This document shows, in pieces, positions 52,784 to 61,603 of a DNA stretch of 64,000 bases. Both the position numbers and the translations under genes were made by a program. This stretch comes from Actinoallomurus purpureus (GTDB taxonomy: Bacteria > Actinomycetota > Actinomycetes > Streptosporangiales > Streptosporangiaceae). Where the stretch lies: contig NZ_JAMXMY010000004.1 of NCBI RefSeq assembly GCF_024055795.1, forward strand, positions 186,001 through 250,000, given 5' to 3'. Positions within the stretch are counted from its first letter, which is position 1. Each line of letters begins with the position of its first letter. The notes under the pieces were generated by a model. It saw only the letters and a program-made list of their open reading frames with translations, did not search any database and was not told the DNA's origin.

Positions 52784-54054
52784 GGCTGCCGAACCTGCGG
52801 GACGGCGCGTGGGCGTCCCCGAACGGCCGGCGCCTGCTGGTCGTCTCCATCATCGACTCGACCGGCAACGGCGCCTTCACCTCCGCGTCCGTCGTGCTGT
52901 TCAGCGTCGTCCTCCATCTGACGCCGGCCCAGATCGGCCGGGGCCTGACCCTCGGCGCCTTCCTCGGGCTCTTCTCGTCGGTGCTGTGGGGCACGCTGGC
53001 GGACCGGCTCGGCGTGCGCACGATCCTGCTGAGCATTCAGCTGTGGCGGGCGGCGGCCTTCATCGGCTACGCCTTCATCCACGACTTCACCGGGTACGTC
53101 GCGATCGCGGTGTTCCTCGGCCTCGCGGAGCGGGCCAGCCCGCCGATCCTCCTGTCGTTCGTCACCTCCGCGGTCGGGGAGAGCAACCGCGTCAAGACCG
53201 CCGGCGCGCTGCGGAGCATCCGCAACGCGGGGTTCACCCTCGGCGCGCTGCTCGCGTCGCTCGCCCTGCTGTCCCCCGGCCGTACGTCGCTGCTCTGCGT
53301 CGTCCTCGGCAACGCCGCGTCGTTCATCGTCGCCGCCGCGCTGCTGCGCGGCATCGTCCTGCAGGGGCCGCCCAAGCCGGTCCGCAAGCCGAAGGGCGAG
53401 GCGCCCGACCGCGTGCGCAGCCGCCCCGCCTTCCTGATCGCGGCCGTGCTGACCGGCGTGCTCAGCATGCACCGGTTCATCCTGTCGATCGGGCTGCCGC
53501 TGTGGATCGTCTCGCGGCACCTCGTGCCCAAGCCGATGGTCAGCGTGCTGATCGCGATCAACACCGTGCTCGTGGTCTTCCTGCAGGTGCGGATGACGCG
53601 GCAGACCGATGCGGCGGACGGGGCGGCGCGGGCGCTGCGCAACTCCGGGTGGATGCTGCTCTGCTGCGCCCTGCTGCTGGTCGCGGCGTCCGGTCACCTG
53701 CCGATCGCGCCCTGGACCGCCGGCGCCATCCTCGTGGTCGCCATACTCGCCCTGACCTTCGCCGAGATGTGGCAGGCGGCCGGCACCTGGGGGCTGTCCC
53801 TGCGGCTGTCCCCCGAGGCCTCCCGTACGCGTTTCCTGTCGGTCTTCAACCTCGGGACCTCCTTCCTCGACGTGGCCGGGCCGTTCGTCGTCACCGCCCT
53901 GGTGCTGCCCGCCGGGCGGGTCGGCTGGGCGGTGCTCGGCGGCGTCCTCGCGGTGGCCGGTCTGCTCTCCCCCGTGGTGGCCCGGTGGGCCGAACGGGAG
54001 CGCCTCCGGCACGAGGAGCCGGTCGCGGCGGTGGAGACGCACACCACGCTCTGA
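52780..54054 (+). CDS. MFS transporter, probable peptide-product exporter
   Basis: A 424-residue major facilitator with about 12 membrane helices. The loop 2-3 motif A is present as GTLADRLGVRTI. The GTG start overlaps the stop of ligase 2 (GTGA), and the ATP-grasp fusion gene follows after 29 bp. Co-transcription with three ligases suggests export of their product and possibly self-protection; the direction of transport is inferred from context. Confidence 0.85.
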   Translation: MRLPNLRDGAWASPNGRRLLVVSIIDSTGNGAFTSASVVLFSVVLHLTPAQIGRGLTLGAFLGLFSSVLWGTLADRLGVRTILLSIQLWRAAAFIGYAFIHDFTGYVAIAVFLGLAERASPPILLSFVTSAVGESNRVKTAGALRSIRNAGFTLGALLASLALLSPGRTSLLCVVLGNAASFIVAAALLRGIVLQGPPKPVRKPKGEAPDRVRSRPAFLIAAVLTGVLSMHRFILSIGLPLWIVSRHLVPKPMVSVLIAINTVLVVFLQVRMTRQTDAADGAARALRNSGWMLLCCALLLVAASGHLPIAPWTAGAILVVAILALTFAEMWQAAGTWGLSLRLSPEASRTRFLSVFNLGTSFLDVAGPFVVTALVLPAGRVGWAVLGGVLAVAGLLSPVVARWAERERLRHEEPVAAVETHTTL

Positions 54055-54083
54055 CCCCACGACACGATTGGACCGGACCGAAG

Positions 54084-56678
54084 ATGTTCCCTCACCTGGT
54101 GTTCGTCGGGGCTCGCCCCGAGATCATCGGCAAGCTGCTCGGTGTGCCCGTCACGCTGACCGCCATCGTGCGCACCGGCACCGACGAGACGTTCGAGCGC
54201 AAGCTCGCGCTGCGGACGTTCAGCACCGACGTCACCGACACCGACGCACTGCTGGCCTGCGCCCGGGAGATCCACGCGTGGCGCCCGATCGACGCGATGA
54301 TCGCCGCGACCGAGCACGCGCTGCTGCCCACCGCGATCGTGGGTGAGGCGATGGGCGTCCGGGTGAACCCGGTGGAGGCCGTGACGCTCGCCCAGGACAA
54401 GGCGGCGATGCGGCGCCGGCTCGCCGAGCGGGGGGTGGAGACCGTCGCCCACCGGGTGTGCACCGACATTGAGGAGGTCCGGGACTTCTTCGCCACCTGT
54501 CCCGGCGGCGTGCTGCTGAAGCCGGCCGACGGCAACGGCGGGCGGGGCGTCGCCCTCATCCGGCACCCGGACGACATCCCCCGGGCCTGGGCGCACACCG
54601 CGCCGGAGTCCCGTGAGGCCGGCGTGCTCGCCGAGGAGTTCCTCACCGGGCTGGAGACGAGCGTCGAGACGATGAGCGCCGGGGGCGAACACCGCGCGCT
54701 CATGGTCCCCGCCAAGCACACCTCCGGGCCGCCGCACTTCGTCGAGATCGCGCACCAGATGCCCGGCGAGCACCCGCCCACGATCGTCAAGACGGCAACG
54801 GACGCCGTGTTCGCCGCCCTCGACGCCATCGGCTACATGTGGGGGCCCACCAACACCGAGGTCATGATCGAGGGTGACCGGGCCACCGTCGTCGAGATCA
54901 ACCCGCGGTGGGGCGGCGCGCGGTACTGGGAGATGCTCGAGCTCGTCGCCGGCGTCGACATGGCCGAGGCCACCGCGATGGCCTACGCCTACGACCGGCT
55001 GCCGGCCCCCTTCGAGGCGCCGGCCGCGACGTGCGCCGTCCGGCTCCTGACCCCGCCCCCCGGCCGGATCGTCGCACTCACCGGACTCGACAAGGCCACC
55101 GCCGTCGACGGCGTCGTCCGCATCGGCGAGCTGAACCGGATCGGCGACGTCATGCCCTCCCTCACCGACTTCCGGGGACGGGCCGGGTACGTCCTCGCGA
55201 CCGGACCCGACCGGCAGGCCGCGGCCGACATCGCCGAGCGGGCCGCCTCCCTCATCGACATCCGGACGGTCCCGGCAGCATCGAACGCAAAGGACGACGC
55301 CTCCATGCGCGACGACGTTCGGCAGGCTCTGCGAAAGCTCCTCCCCGGCGTACGCTCCGACCTCGACGCTCTGATCCGGATCCCCTCGATCAGCGCCGAC
55401 CCCGCCCACGCGGCGGACGTACGGCGTTCGGCGGAGCTGACGGCCCGGCTGCTGGAGGAGGCCGGCGCGGCCGACGTGCAGGTCCTCGACGACATCGAGG
55501 GCGGCCGGCCGGCGGTCGTCGCCCATTTCCCGGCGCCGCCGGACATGCCCACCGTGCTGCTGTACGCGCACCACGACGTCCAGCCGACCGGTGACCCCGC
55601 CGGCTGGACGAGCCCTCCGTTCGAGCCCGACGAGCGGGACGGGCGCCTGTTCGCCCGAGGGTCGGCCGACGACAAGGCGGGCATCGCCGCCCACCTGGCC
55701 GTGCTCCGGCTCTTCGACGGACACCCGCCGGTCGGCGTCACGGTCTTCGTCGAAGGCGAGGAGGAGATCGGCTCGCCGACGCTCGGCGCCTTCCTCGAAC
55801 GGCACCGCGACAAGCTCACCGCGGACGTCTGCGTCCTGGCCGACTCCACCAACCTCGACGTCGGAACGCCGTCCCTCACGACCACGCTCCGGGGGATGAC
55901 CGACGTTGTCGTGGAGGTACGGGCGCTGGAGCACAGCGTGCACTCCGGCATCTACGGCGGCGCCACGCCGGACGCCCTGACGGCGCTGTGCCGGCTGCTG
56001 GCCACCCTGCACAACGACGAGGGCGAGGTCGCCGTCGAGGGCCTCATCTCGGCACCGGCACCCAAGGTGGACTACCCCGAGGAGCGCTTCCGCACCGAGG
56101 CCGGCGTGCTCGACGGCGTCCGGCTGCTGGGCAATGGAAGCGTCGCCGAACGCATCTGGACCAAGCCGGCGCTGACCGTGCTGGCCATCGACGCGACCCC
56201 GGTGGCCAAGGCGTCCAACACGCTCACCGCGACGGCCCGCGCCAAGATCAGCCTGCGGCTCGCGCCGGGCGAGGACGCCCCGAGCGCGCAGCGGAAGCTG
56301 ATCGAGCACCTGCGCGAGCACGCCCCGTGGGGCGTCGAGGTCGAGGTCAGCGCCGGCAAGGCCGGCCGCCCGTACGCCGTCGACACGACCGGCCCGGCCT
56401 TCGAGACGGCCCGCAGCGCCTACGGCCTGGCGTACGACGGCGACCTCGTGCACATCGGGGTCGGCGGGACGATCCCGTTCATCGCGGAGTTCTCCGACGC
56501 CTTCCCCGACGCCGCGATCCTCGTCACCAGCGCGGGCGCCGACCCGGACTGCCGGGCGCACGGCCTCGACGAGAGCCTCCACCTGGCCGACTTCGAGAAC
56601 GCCTGCCTGGCCGAGTCTCTGCTGCTCATCCAGTTGGCCCGCCAGAACGACAAGAACCAGCCCGCGCGGGCGATCTAA
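54084..56678 (+). CDS. ATP-grasp ligase 3 fused to M20 metallopeptidase
   Basis: An 864-residue two-domain protein. Residues 1 to about 395 are an ATP-grasp ligase (LAQDKAAMRRRLAERG, GVLLKPADGNGGRGVALIRH, VLAEEFLTGLETSVETMS, NTEVMIEGDRATVVEINPRWGGAR). From about 407 an M20/M28-type dipeptidase begins with an intact di-zinc site: YAHHDVQP (His, about 495), RGSADDKAG (bridging Asp), EGEEEIGSP (catalytic Glu pair), VLADSTN (Asp) and DCRAHGLDESL (His). An internal ATG at 55305 has AAAGGA 10 nt upstream, so the peptidase could also be made alone. Bond-making and bond-breaking domains on one chain are unusual. The stop overlaps the convergent hydrolase by 4 bp. Confidence 0.85.
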   Translation: MFPHLVFVGARPEIIGKLLGVPVTLTAIVRTGTDETFERKLALRTFSTDVTDTDALLACAREIHAWRPIDAMIAATEHALLPTAIVGEAMGVRVNPVEAVTLAQDKAAMRRRLAERGVETVAHRVCTDIEEVRDFFATCPGGVLLKPADGNGGRGVALIRHPDDIPRAWAHTAPESREAGVLAEEFLTGLETSVETMSAGGEHRALMVPAKHTSGPPHFVEIAHQMPGEHPPTIVKTATDAVFAALDAIGYMWGPTNTEVMIEGDRATVVEINPRWGGARYWEMLELVAGVDMAEATAMAYAYDRLPAPFEAPAATCAVRLLTPPPGRIVALTGLDKATAVDGVVRIGELNRIGDVMPSLTDFRGRAGYVLATGPDRQAAADIAERAASLIDIRTVPAASNAKDDASMRDDVRQALRKLLPGVRSDLDALIRIPSISADPAHAADVRRSAELTARLLEEAGAADVQVLDDIEGGRPAVVAHFPAPPDMPTVLLYAHHDVQPTGDPAGWTSPPFEPDERDGRLFARGSADDKAGIAAHLAVLRLFDGHPPVGVTVFVEGEEEIGSPTLGAFLERHRDKLTADVCVLADSTNLDVGTPSLTTTLRGMTDVVVEVRALEHSVHSGIYGGATPDALTALCRLLATLHNDEGEVAVEGLISAPAPKVDYPEERFRTEAGVLDGVRLLGNGSVAERIWTKPALTVLAIDATPVAKASNTLTATARAKISLRLAPGEDAPSAQRKLIEHLREHAPWGVEVEVSAGKAGRPYAVDTTGPAFETARSAYGLAYDGDLVHIGVGGTIPFIAEFSDAFPDAAILVTSAGADPDCRAHGLDESLHLADFENACLAESLLLIQLARQNDKNQPARAI

Positions 56679-57553
56679 CGGGTGAGGAGGTCCCGGAGGG
56701 CCTTGGCGATGACCTCCGGGGCCTCCTCGGCCATGAAGTGGCCACAGGTGACGGTCTCGTGGTGCAGGTCGGACGCCCAGGCGCCCCACAGCCCGGCCGC
56801 GTCGAAGCCAAGGGCGGCGCCCCAGTCCTGCTGGAGGACGGTGACCGGCATCGCCAACCGGCGACCGGCGGCGCGGTCGGCCTGGTCGTGCTCGACGTCG
56901 ACGCCGACGGATGCACGGTAGTCGGCCACGATGGAGGGCACCGCGTCGCGGCAGGCCTCCAGGTAGGCCGCGCGGACGTCCGCGGGGATCGCCTGCGGGT
57001 CGCTGGTCCAGATGTCGAGGAAGTGGCCGAAGAACGCGTCCGGGCTCCCGGCGATCAGCTGCTCGGGCAGGCCGGGCGGCTGGGCCATCAGGTACAGGTG
57101 GAAGCCGACGGCGCCGGTAACGCCGTGCATCACGTCCCACATGTCCAGGGTCGGCAGCACGTCGAGGCAGGCCAGGCGGGTGACCGCCTCGGGGTGGTCG
57201 AGGCCGGCGCGGAATGCGACCAGGGCGCCGCGGTCGTGTCCGGCCAGCGCGAACCGCTCGTGCCCCAGCGCGCGGGCCAGGGCGACGACGTCGGCGGCCA
57301 TGGTCCGCTTCGCGTAGGTGGCCCCGTCGGTCTCGGCGGGCTTGTCGCTGGCGCCGTAGCCGCGCAGGTCGGGGCAGATGACGGTGTGGTCGGCGGCGAG
57401 GTCGGCCGCGACGTGCCGCCACATCAGGTGGGTCTGCGGGAAGCCGTGCAGCAGCACGATCGCGGGGCCCGAGCCCCCGACGGCCGCGTTCAGGGACACC
57501 CCGTCGGCGACGGGGACGTGCCGATGGTCGAATCCGGTGATGGCAGGCGCCAT
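56675..57553 (-). CDS. Alpha/beta hydrolase, haloacetate dehalogenase-like
   Basis: A 292-residue alpha/beta-hydrolase. The oxyanion HGFPQTHLMWR motif, the nucleophile strand FALAGHDRGALVA (Asp nucleophile in GHDRG), and the late His in VTCGHFMAEEAPE fit the haloacetate/fluoroacetate dehalogenase and epoxide hydrolase group. The GHDRG Asp nucleophile excludes a simple serine esterase. GAAGGAGACGGAAACC precedes the ATG. It diverges from the BTAD regulator, which may control it. The natural substrate may not be halogenated. Confidence 0.85.
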   Translation of the reverse strand: MAPAITGFDHRHVPVADGVSLNAAVGGSGPAIVLLHGFPQTHLMWRHVAADLAADHTVICPDLRGYGASDKPAETDGATYAKRTMAADVVALARALGHERFALAGHDRGALVAFRAGLDHPEAVTRLACLDVLPTLDMWDVMHGVTGAVGFHLYLMAQPPGLPEQLIAGSPDAFFGHFLDIWTSDPQAIPADVRAAYLEACRDAVPSIVADYRASVGVDVEHDQADRAAGRRLAMPVTVLQQDWGAALGFDAAGLWGAWASDLHHETVTCGHFMAEEAPEVIAKALRDLLTR

Positions 57554-57658
57554 GGTTTCCGTCTCCTTCGGTGGACGACCTGGTGCCCGCAAGGCTGCCG
57601 GGGACGAATGAGCGTCCGATGAGCGCGCTACGGTGACCGGGGGAAGGAGGCTCGGGCG

Positions 57659-59614
57659 GTGCGCGTCACGTTCGGGGTGCTGGGGCCGGTGACGGCCTGG
57701 GACGCCGCCGGTGAGCCCATCGACCTGAAGGGGCCACGCCACCGCGCGGTGCTGGCCCGGCTGATCGTCGCCCGTGGCCGCGTCGTCCCCGTCACCCGTC
57801 TCGCCGACGACCTGTGGGCGGACCCTCCCTCGAACGCCGTCGGCGCGATCCGCACCTTCGTCGCCGCCCTGCGCCGCGCCCTCGAACCTGCGCGGCCCCC
57901 ACGCACCCCCGCCCTGCTGCTGGTCACCGAGGGCCCCGGGTACGCGCTGCGCGCGGCGCCGGACGCGGTCGACGCCTGGCGCTTCGAAGGGGCGCTGGCC
58001 GCCGCCGTGCCCTCCGGCGACGCGCTCGTACGGCTGGAGGAGGCGCTCGGGTGGTGGCGCGGGCCCGCCTACGCGGAGTTCGCCGACGAGCCGTGGGCCC
58101 GCGCCGAACGCTCCCGTCTCGCGGAACTCCGGCTGCACGCGATCGAGCGCCACGCCGAGGCCCGCCTGGACCTGGGCCTGGCCGCCGAGGCGGTGGCGGA
58201 CCTGGACGCGCACGTGGCCGGGCACCCGTGGCGGGAGCACGCCTGGCGGCTGCTGGCCCTGGCGCTGTACCGCACCGGCCGGCAGGCCGACGCGCTCGCG
58301 GTGCTGCGCCGGGCCCGCGCTCTCCTCGTCGAGGAGCTGGGGCTGGACCCCGGCCCAGCCCTGCGCGACCTGGAGGCGGACATCCTCGGCCAGGCCGCGC
58401 GCCTGGACCCGGCGCCGGGCGGCGCGGCGGCGCGGGTCTGGGCGCAGACGGCCGCCGCGTACGACCGCGCCGTGCCGTCCGGAGCACGGGCCCGGCTGGA
58501 GTCGACCGTGGGTCTGCTGCGGGACCTCGCGGTGACCGGGGGCGGCGGCCTGGTGGAGGCCCGCCGGCACCGCGTGGCCGCCATCGAAGCGGCCGAGGAG
58601 CTGGGCGACCCGGAGCTGACCGCACGGGTGATCGGCGCGTACGACGTCCCGGCGATCTGGACGCGCGTCGACGACCCCGACCAGGCCGCACGGGTGGTCG
58701 CGGCGGCCGAGCGCGCCCTCACCGCCATCCCGCCGACCGGATACGACGCGGCCCGCGCCCGGCTGCTGGCCACGATCGCCCTGGAGTCGCGCGGCACCCG
58801 TACGGACCGCGGGCCCCGGGCCGCCCGGCAGGCCGAGGAGATCGCCCGGCGCCTGGACGATCCGACGCTGCTGGTGTTCGCGCTGAACGCGGTGTTCATG
58901 CAGAGCTTCGAGCGCGCCGGCCTGGCGCCCCGCCGCGACGAGATCGGCGCCGAGCTGGTCGCCCTGTCCGCCCGGCACGGCCTGTCCACCTTCGAGATCC
59001 TGGGTCACCTCATCCGTCTCCAGGCACGTAGTGCCCTCGCGGACTTCGCCGGGGCCGACGAGCACGCGGCGGCGGCCGACCGCCTGGCCGAGCGCCACGA
59101 GCGGCCGCTTGTGGAGGTCTTCACCCGGTGGTACGCCGCGCTGCGGACGGCCGTGACCGGTCCGGCGGCCCAGGCCGAGACGGCCTACCGGGACGCCGCC
59201 ACCCACCTGCCCGACGCCGGCATGCCGGGGCTGGAGCGCGGCCTCCTGCCGCTGGCACTGCTGTGCCTGCGCGTACGGCACGGCCTGCCCGTCCAGGTCC
59301 ACGAGCACACCGACTGGGGGCCGTACGGGCCGTGGGTCCGCCCCTTGCTGCTGCAGGCCGAGGGCCGTCGTCCGGCGGCCGTCGCCGCGCTGCGCGAGGT
59401 TCCGGACCCGCCGCGCGACCTGCTGCTGGAGGCCCTGTGGTGCCTGACCGCACGCGCGGCGATCGCGGTCGGCGACCGGGAGACGATGGAGCGGGCGTAC
59501 GCCGAGCTGTCCCCCGCGAGGGCGGAGCTGGCCGGGGCGGGCAGCGGCCTGCTCACCGTGGGCCCGGTCGCCCGGCACCTCGACGACCTCGCCACCGCCC
59601 TCCGCATCCCCTGA
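57659..59614 (+). CDS. BTAD/SARP-type transcriptional regulator
   Basis: A 651-residue regulator. An OmpR-type winged helix (about 1-95, TFGVLGPVTAWDAAG and AVLARLIVARGRVVPVTRLADDLW) is followed by the bacterial transcriptional activation domain (to about 245, with RHAEARLDLGLAAEAVADL and AWRLLALALYRTGRQADALAVLRRAR), and a C-terminal tetratricopeptide-like helical region (from about 250). No NB-ARC P-loop was found between the two, so it differs from full AfsR. The GTG start has GGAAGGAGGCTCGGGCG. It diverges from the hydrolase at 56675 and is the only SARP-like gene in the window. Confidence 0.9.
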   Translation: MRVTFGVLGPVTAWDAAGEPIDLKGPRHRAVLARLIVARGRVVPVTRLADDLWADPPSNAVGAIRTFVAALRRALEPARPPRTPALLLVTEGPGYALRAAPDAVDAWRFEGALAAAVPSGDALVRLEEALGWWRGPAYAEFADEPWARAERSRLAELRLHAIERHAEARLDLGLAAEAVADLDAHVAGHPWREHAWRLLALALYRTGRQADALAVLRRARALLVEELGLDPGPALRDLEADILGQAARLDPAPGGAAARVWAQTAAAYDRAVPSGARARLESTVGLLRDLAVTGGGGLVEARRHRVAAIEAAEELGDPELTARVIGAYDVPAIWTRVDDPDQAARVVAAAERALTAIPPTGYDAARARLLATIALESRGTRTDRGPRAARQAEEIARRLDDPTLLVFALNAVFMQSFERAGLAPRRDEIGAELVALSARHGLSTFEILGHLIRLQARSALADFAGADEHAAAADRLAERHERPLVEVFTRWYAALRTAVTGPAAQAETAYRDAATHLPDAGMPGLERGLLPLALLCLRVRHGLPVQVHEHTDWGPYGPWVRPLLLQAEGRRPAAVAALREVPDPPRDLLLEALWCLTARAAIAVGDRETMERAYAELSPARAELAGAGSGLLTVGPVARHLDDLATALRIP

Positions 59615-59778
59615 CAGCGATCCCCCCTTGCGCGGGCCGCCGGCCACGGGGGGCGAATTCCTATCGATCGAATCGCAGCCCTGGTGGCATGCTGTGGCGA
59701 TGACTGCGACATCCACGTCACTGTTTTGCCGAGGTCGCCCGCAAGAACGCCGTACTGGATCTCAAGCTTAGCGGTAGG

Positions 59779-59784
59779 TATAGT
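59779..59784 (+). promoter_or_regulatory. -10 box for a leaderless transcript
   Basis: TATAGT lies 6 nt before the ATG at 59790 (or 9 before the ATG at 59793) with no ribosome binding site in between, the layout of a leaderless actinobacterial mRNA. Confidence 0.4.
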
Positions 59785-59789
59785 GTTGA

Positions 59790-60143
59790 ATGATGGGATC
59801 TGCGCCTCAGCCTGCGATGGGCATCGGCCGGGACGACCTCGAACGGGCGGCAATCGGGTTCGTGGCCGAGGCCTTCACGCTCCGCGACGATGTCAACCGC
59901 CAACTCGACCTCATCGCCTCCCTCGACCTAGGCGGCGACAGTGGCGTCAAGCAGAGATTCGACGGCGCCCTGTCGGATCTCAAGGACTACGTCCGCGTGC
60001 TCGTCGGCAAGGACGACTCCACGGGCGTGTACAACCACGTGGCGGGCGGCATGAACCACATGGTGGTGAATCTCAACGACGCCGAAGCGTTGATAATCGA
60101 TTCTCTTCCCAAGGTCGACGACGGGCCTGCCAGCTTCGCCTAG
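59790..60143 (+). CDS. Small helical hypothetical protein, WXG100-like partner
   Basis: A protein of 117 (or 116) residues, mostly helical, with IGRDDLERAAIGFVAEAFTLRDDVNRQLDLIASL and SDLKDYVRVLVGKDD; no WXG motif is seen. Size, helix content and its position 17 bp before a larger WXG-like protein fit a T7SS/ESX-type chaperone or partner. The ATG has no ribosome binding site but a TATAGT box just upstream, consistent with a leaderless mRNA. GC is lower than in the flanks. Confidence 0.55.
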   Translation: MMGSAPQPAMGIGRDDLERAAIGFVAEAFTLRDDVNRQLDLIASLDLGGDSGVKQRFDGALSDLKDYVRVLVGKDDSTGVYNHVAGGMNHMVVNLNDAEALIIDSLPKVDDGPASFA

Positions 60144-60160
60144 AGTATGGAGGATCCGTC

Positions 60161-61108
60161 GTGGGGACCGAAGGGCTCTTGGGCTCACTACGCAAGCTTC
60201 TGTTCCTCCCCCTATCGATCGGAGTGGGCGCGTACGTCGAGTACCAGATCCTGGTCAAGTATCCAGAGGGGAACCCAGACCATTGGGACCTGGCCGCCGG
60301 GCATCTTGATCAGATTCGGCTCCGCGTCGAAAAGAGCCGGGACGAAATGAATCTGGCGGTCGTCCAGACGATTCGCCACAATTCTGGTCTCGCAATCGAC
60401 GCGTTCGGTCGATACTGGACCAAGATTTATTCATACCTGTCACAGGTCTGCGAATACTGCGCGCGCCTCGCTCAGGCGTGCCGGGACTACGCCCAGATGC
60501 TCAGGGCGACACAGCACGCACTCCTTGTGCTCGCGGTGGAGAACGCCGTGGCACTGGCTTGGGCGATCGCGTGGGCCTGGACGGGACCAGCGGTCGCCAC
60601 GCCGATCTCCGAGTGGCTGATCCAGCGGATGTACCGGAAAGCGCAAGGGGAGCTTCTGGTGGGGCTCCTCGAGAGGTCGACCTTGCAGATCTTCCTGGAA
60701 CTGCTCGGCGAGAAGGCGGTCAGTTACACCGTTGGAGCAACTATATACACTGTCGGCGACTTTGCTCTGGCCGACGGCGTGAAAATGTCGTTCGGCGACT
60801 CTCCCGGCTCTGCCGGCGACACTCTGACGGGCATGGACAAGGAGTTCAATGCCGCCCTCGTCTTCTGGGCCGCATGGGACGGCGTCTGGGAGACCACCAG
60901 ACTCGGCCCCATGACCAAAGCATTTCCCGCAACCGCCTGGGGCAATGAACTCGCGGAGGTCTTCTCGTGGACCGTGGGCTCGACCGGATGGACGGTCGCG
61001 GGGAACATGCAAGATGGAAAGCATGGATCCGACGTCTGGCCGACCGGCGCCCAGTGGCTCGGGAAATTGGCCATCATTTCCGGGCAGCGGTCCAAGAGCT
61101 CGAATTAG
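60161..61108 (+). CDS. CpnT/WXG-like large helical protein
   Basis: A 315-residue protein. An amphipathic helical N-terminal half (HWDLAAGHLDQIRLRVEKSRDEMNLAV...) is followed by a hydrophobic stretch (LLVLAVENAVALAWAIAWAW, about 128-148) and a Gly/Ala-rich region with repeated small-residue motifs and WAAWDGVWETTRLG. The pattern resembles the N-terminal domain of CpnT-type and other WXG100-related ESX substrates. No toxin domain follows; it ends in a basic tail. GGAGGATCCGTC precedes the GTG. Secretion via a type VII system is inferred; no secretion ATPase is encoded nearby. Confidence 0.55.
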   Translation: MGTEGLLGSLRKLLFLPLSIGVGAYVEYQILVKYPEGNPDHWDLAAGHLDQIRLRVEKSRDEMNLAVVQTIRHNSGLAIDAFGRYWTKIYSYLSQVCEYCARLAQACRDYAQMLRATQHALLVLAVENAVALAWAIAWAWTGPAVATPISEWLIQRMYRKAQGELLVGLLERSTLQIFLELLGEKAVSYTVGATIYTVGDFALADGVKMSFGDSPGSAGDTLTGMDKEFNAALVFWAAWDGVWETTRLGPMTKAFPATAWGNELAEVFSWTVGSTGWTVAGNMQDGKHGSDVWPTGAQWLGKLAIISGQRSKSSN

Positions 61109-61126
61109 GGCGCGCTACCGATCCCC

Positions 61127-61483
61127 TCAGCCGCCGGTGAAGCGTTCGGCCTCACCATAGAACGACGTCATCGCCTCGTTCATCCGGCCGGTCACCTTCT
61201 CGGTCGCGTCCTGACCGGCCTGGTTCACCGCCTCAAGGATCGCGGCGGCCAGCGCTTCCGAGCCGAGCCGCATCGCTCGCGGCTTGATCTCCAGCCGAGC
61301 GAGCGCGCCACCGGGAAGCGCCTCGACCACCACGTTTCCGTCCGCGGATTCGCTTCTACCGCGGATATCACCGAACTCCTGCCGCAGGTCATCCAACTGC
61401 CGGGCACTGTCACTGAACTTCGACAAAAAGCGGCCGAGTTCTTCGTCGCCGATCCGGCCGAAGATGTCATCTGGACGAGCCAC
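61127..61483 (-). CDS. YbaB/EbfC-family DNA-binding protein
   Basis: A 118-residue protein with the YbaB alpha-beta-alpha pattern: a first amphipathic helix (LGRFLSKFSDSARQLDDLRQEF), the strand block NVVVEALPGGALARLEIKPRA, and a second long helix (LAAAILEAVNQAGQDATEKVTGRMNEAM). YbaB proteins bind DNA as dimers and often accompany ESX-type gene sets in actinobacteria. It converges on the WXG-like gene with a gap of under 20 bp. Confidence 0.8.
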   Translation of the reverse strand: MARPDDIFGRIGDEELGRFLSKFSDSARQLDDLRQEFGDIRGRSESADGNVVVEALPGGALARLEIKPRAMRLGSEALAAAILEAVNQAGQDATEKVTGRMNEAMTSFYGEAERFTGG

Positions 61484-61603
61484 TCTTACCCCTCACCGCA
61501 CACAGAACATATTTCCTACATTTTAACCATAGAATCGGCGCCCGACTGGGCAGGGCGGCAGCACCCAGCGGGGCCAACGAACCTATTTCTGAGTGCGGCC
61601 TGA

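Noticed and set aside
52809-54080. Long frame running through the MFS gene into the ATP-grasp fusion
   Set aside because: The part before 54084 is an out-of-frame shadow of the MFS gene; only the portion from the ATG at 54084 has homology.
57554-59716. Leftward extension of the hydrolase frame to over 1000 codons
   Set aside because: It is the antisense shadow of the BTAD regulator; the hydrolase has its own ribosome binding site and start at 57553.
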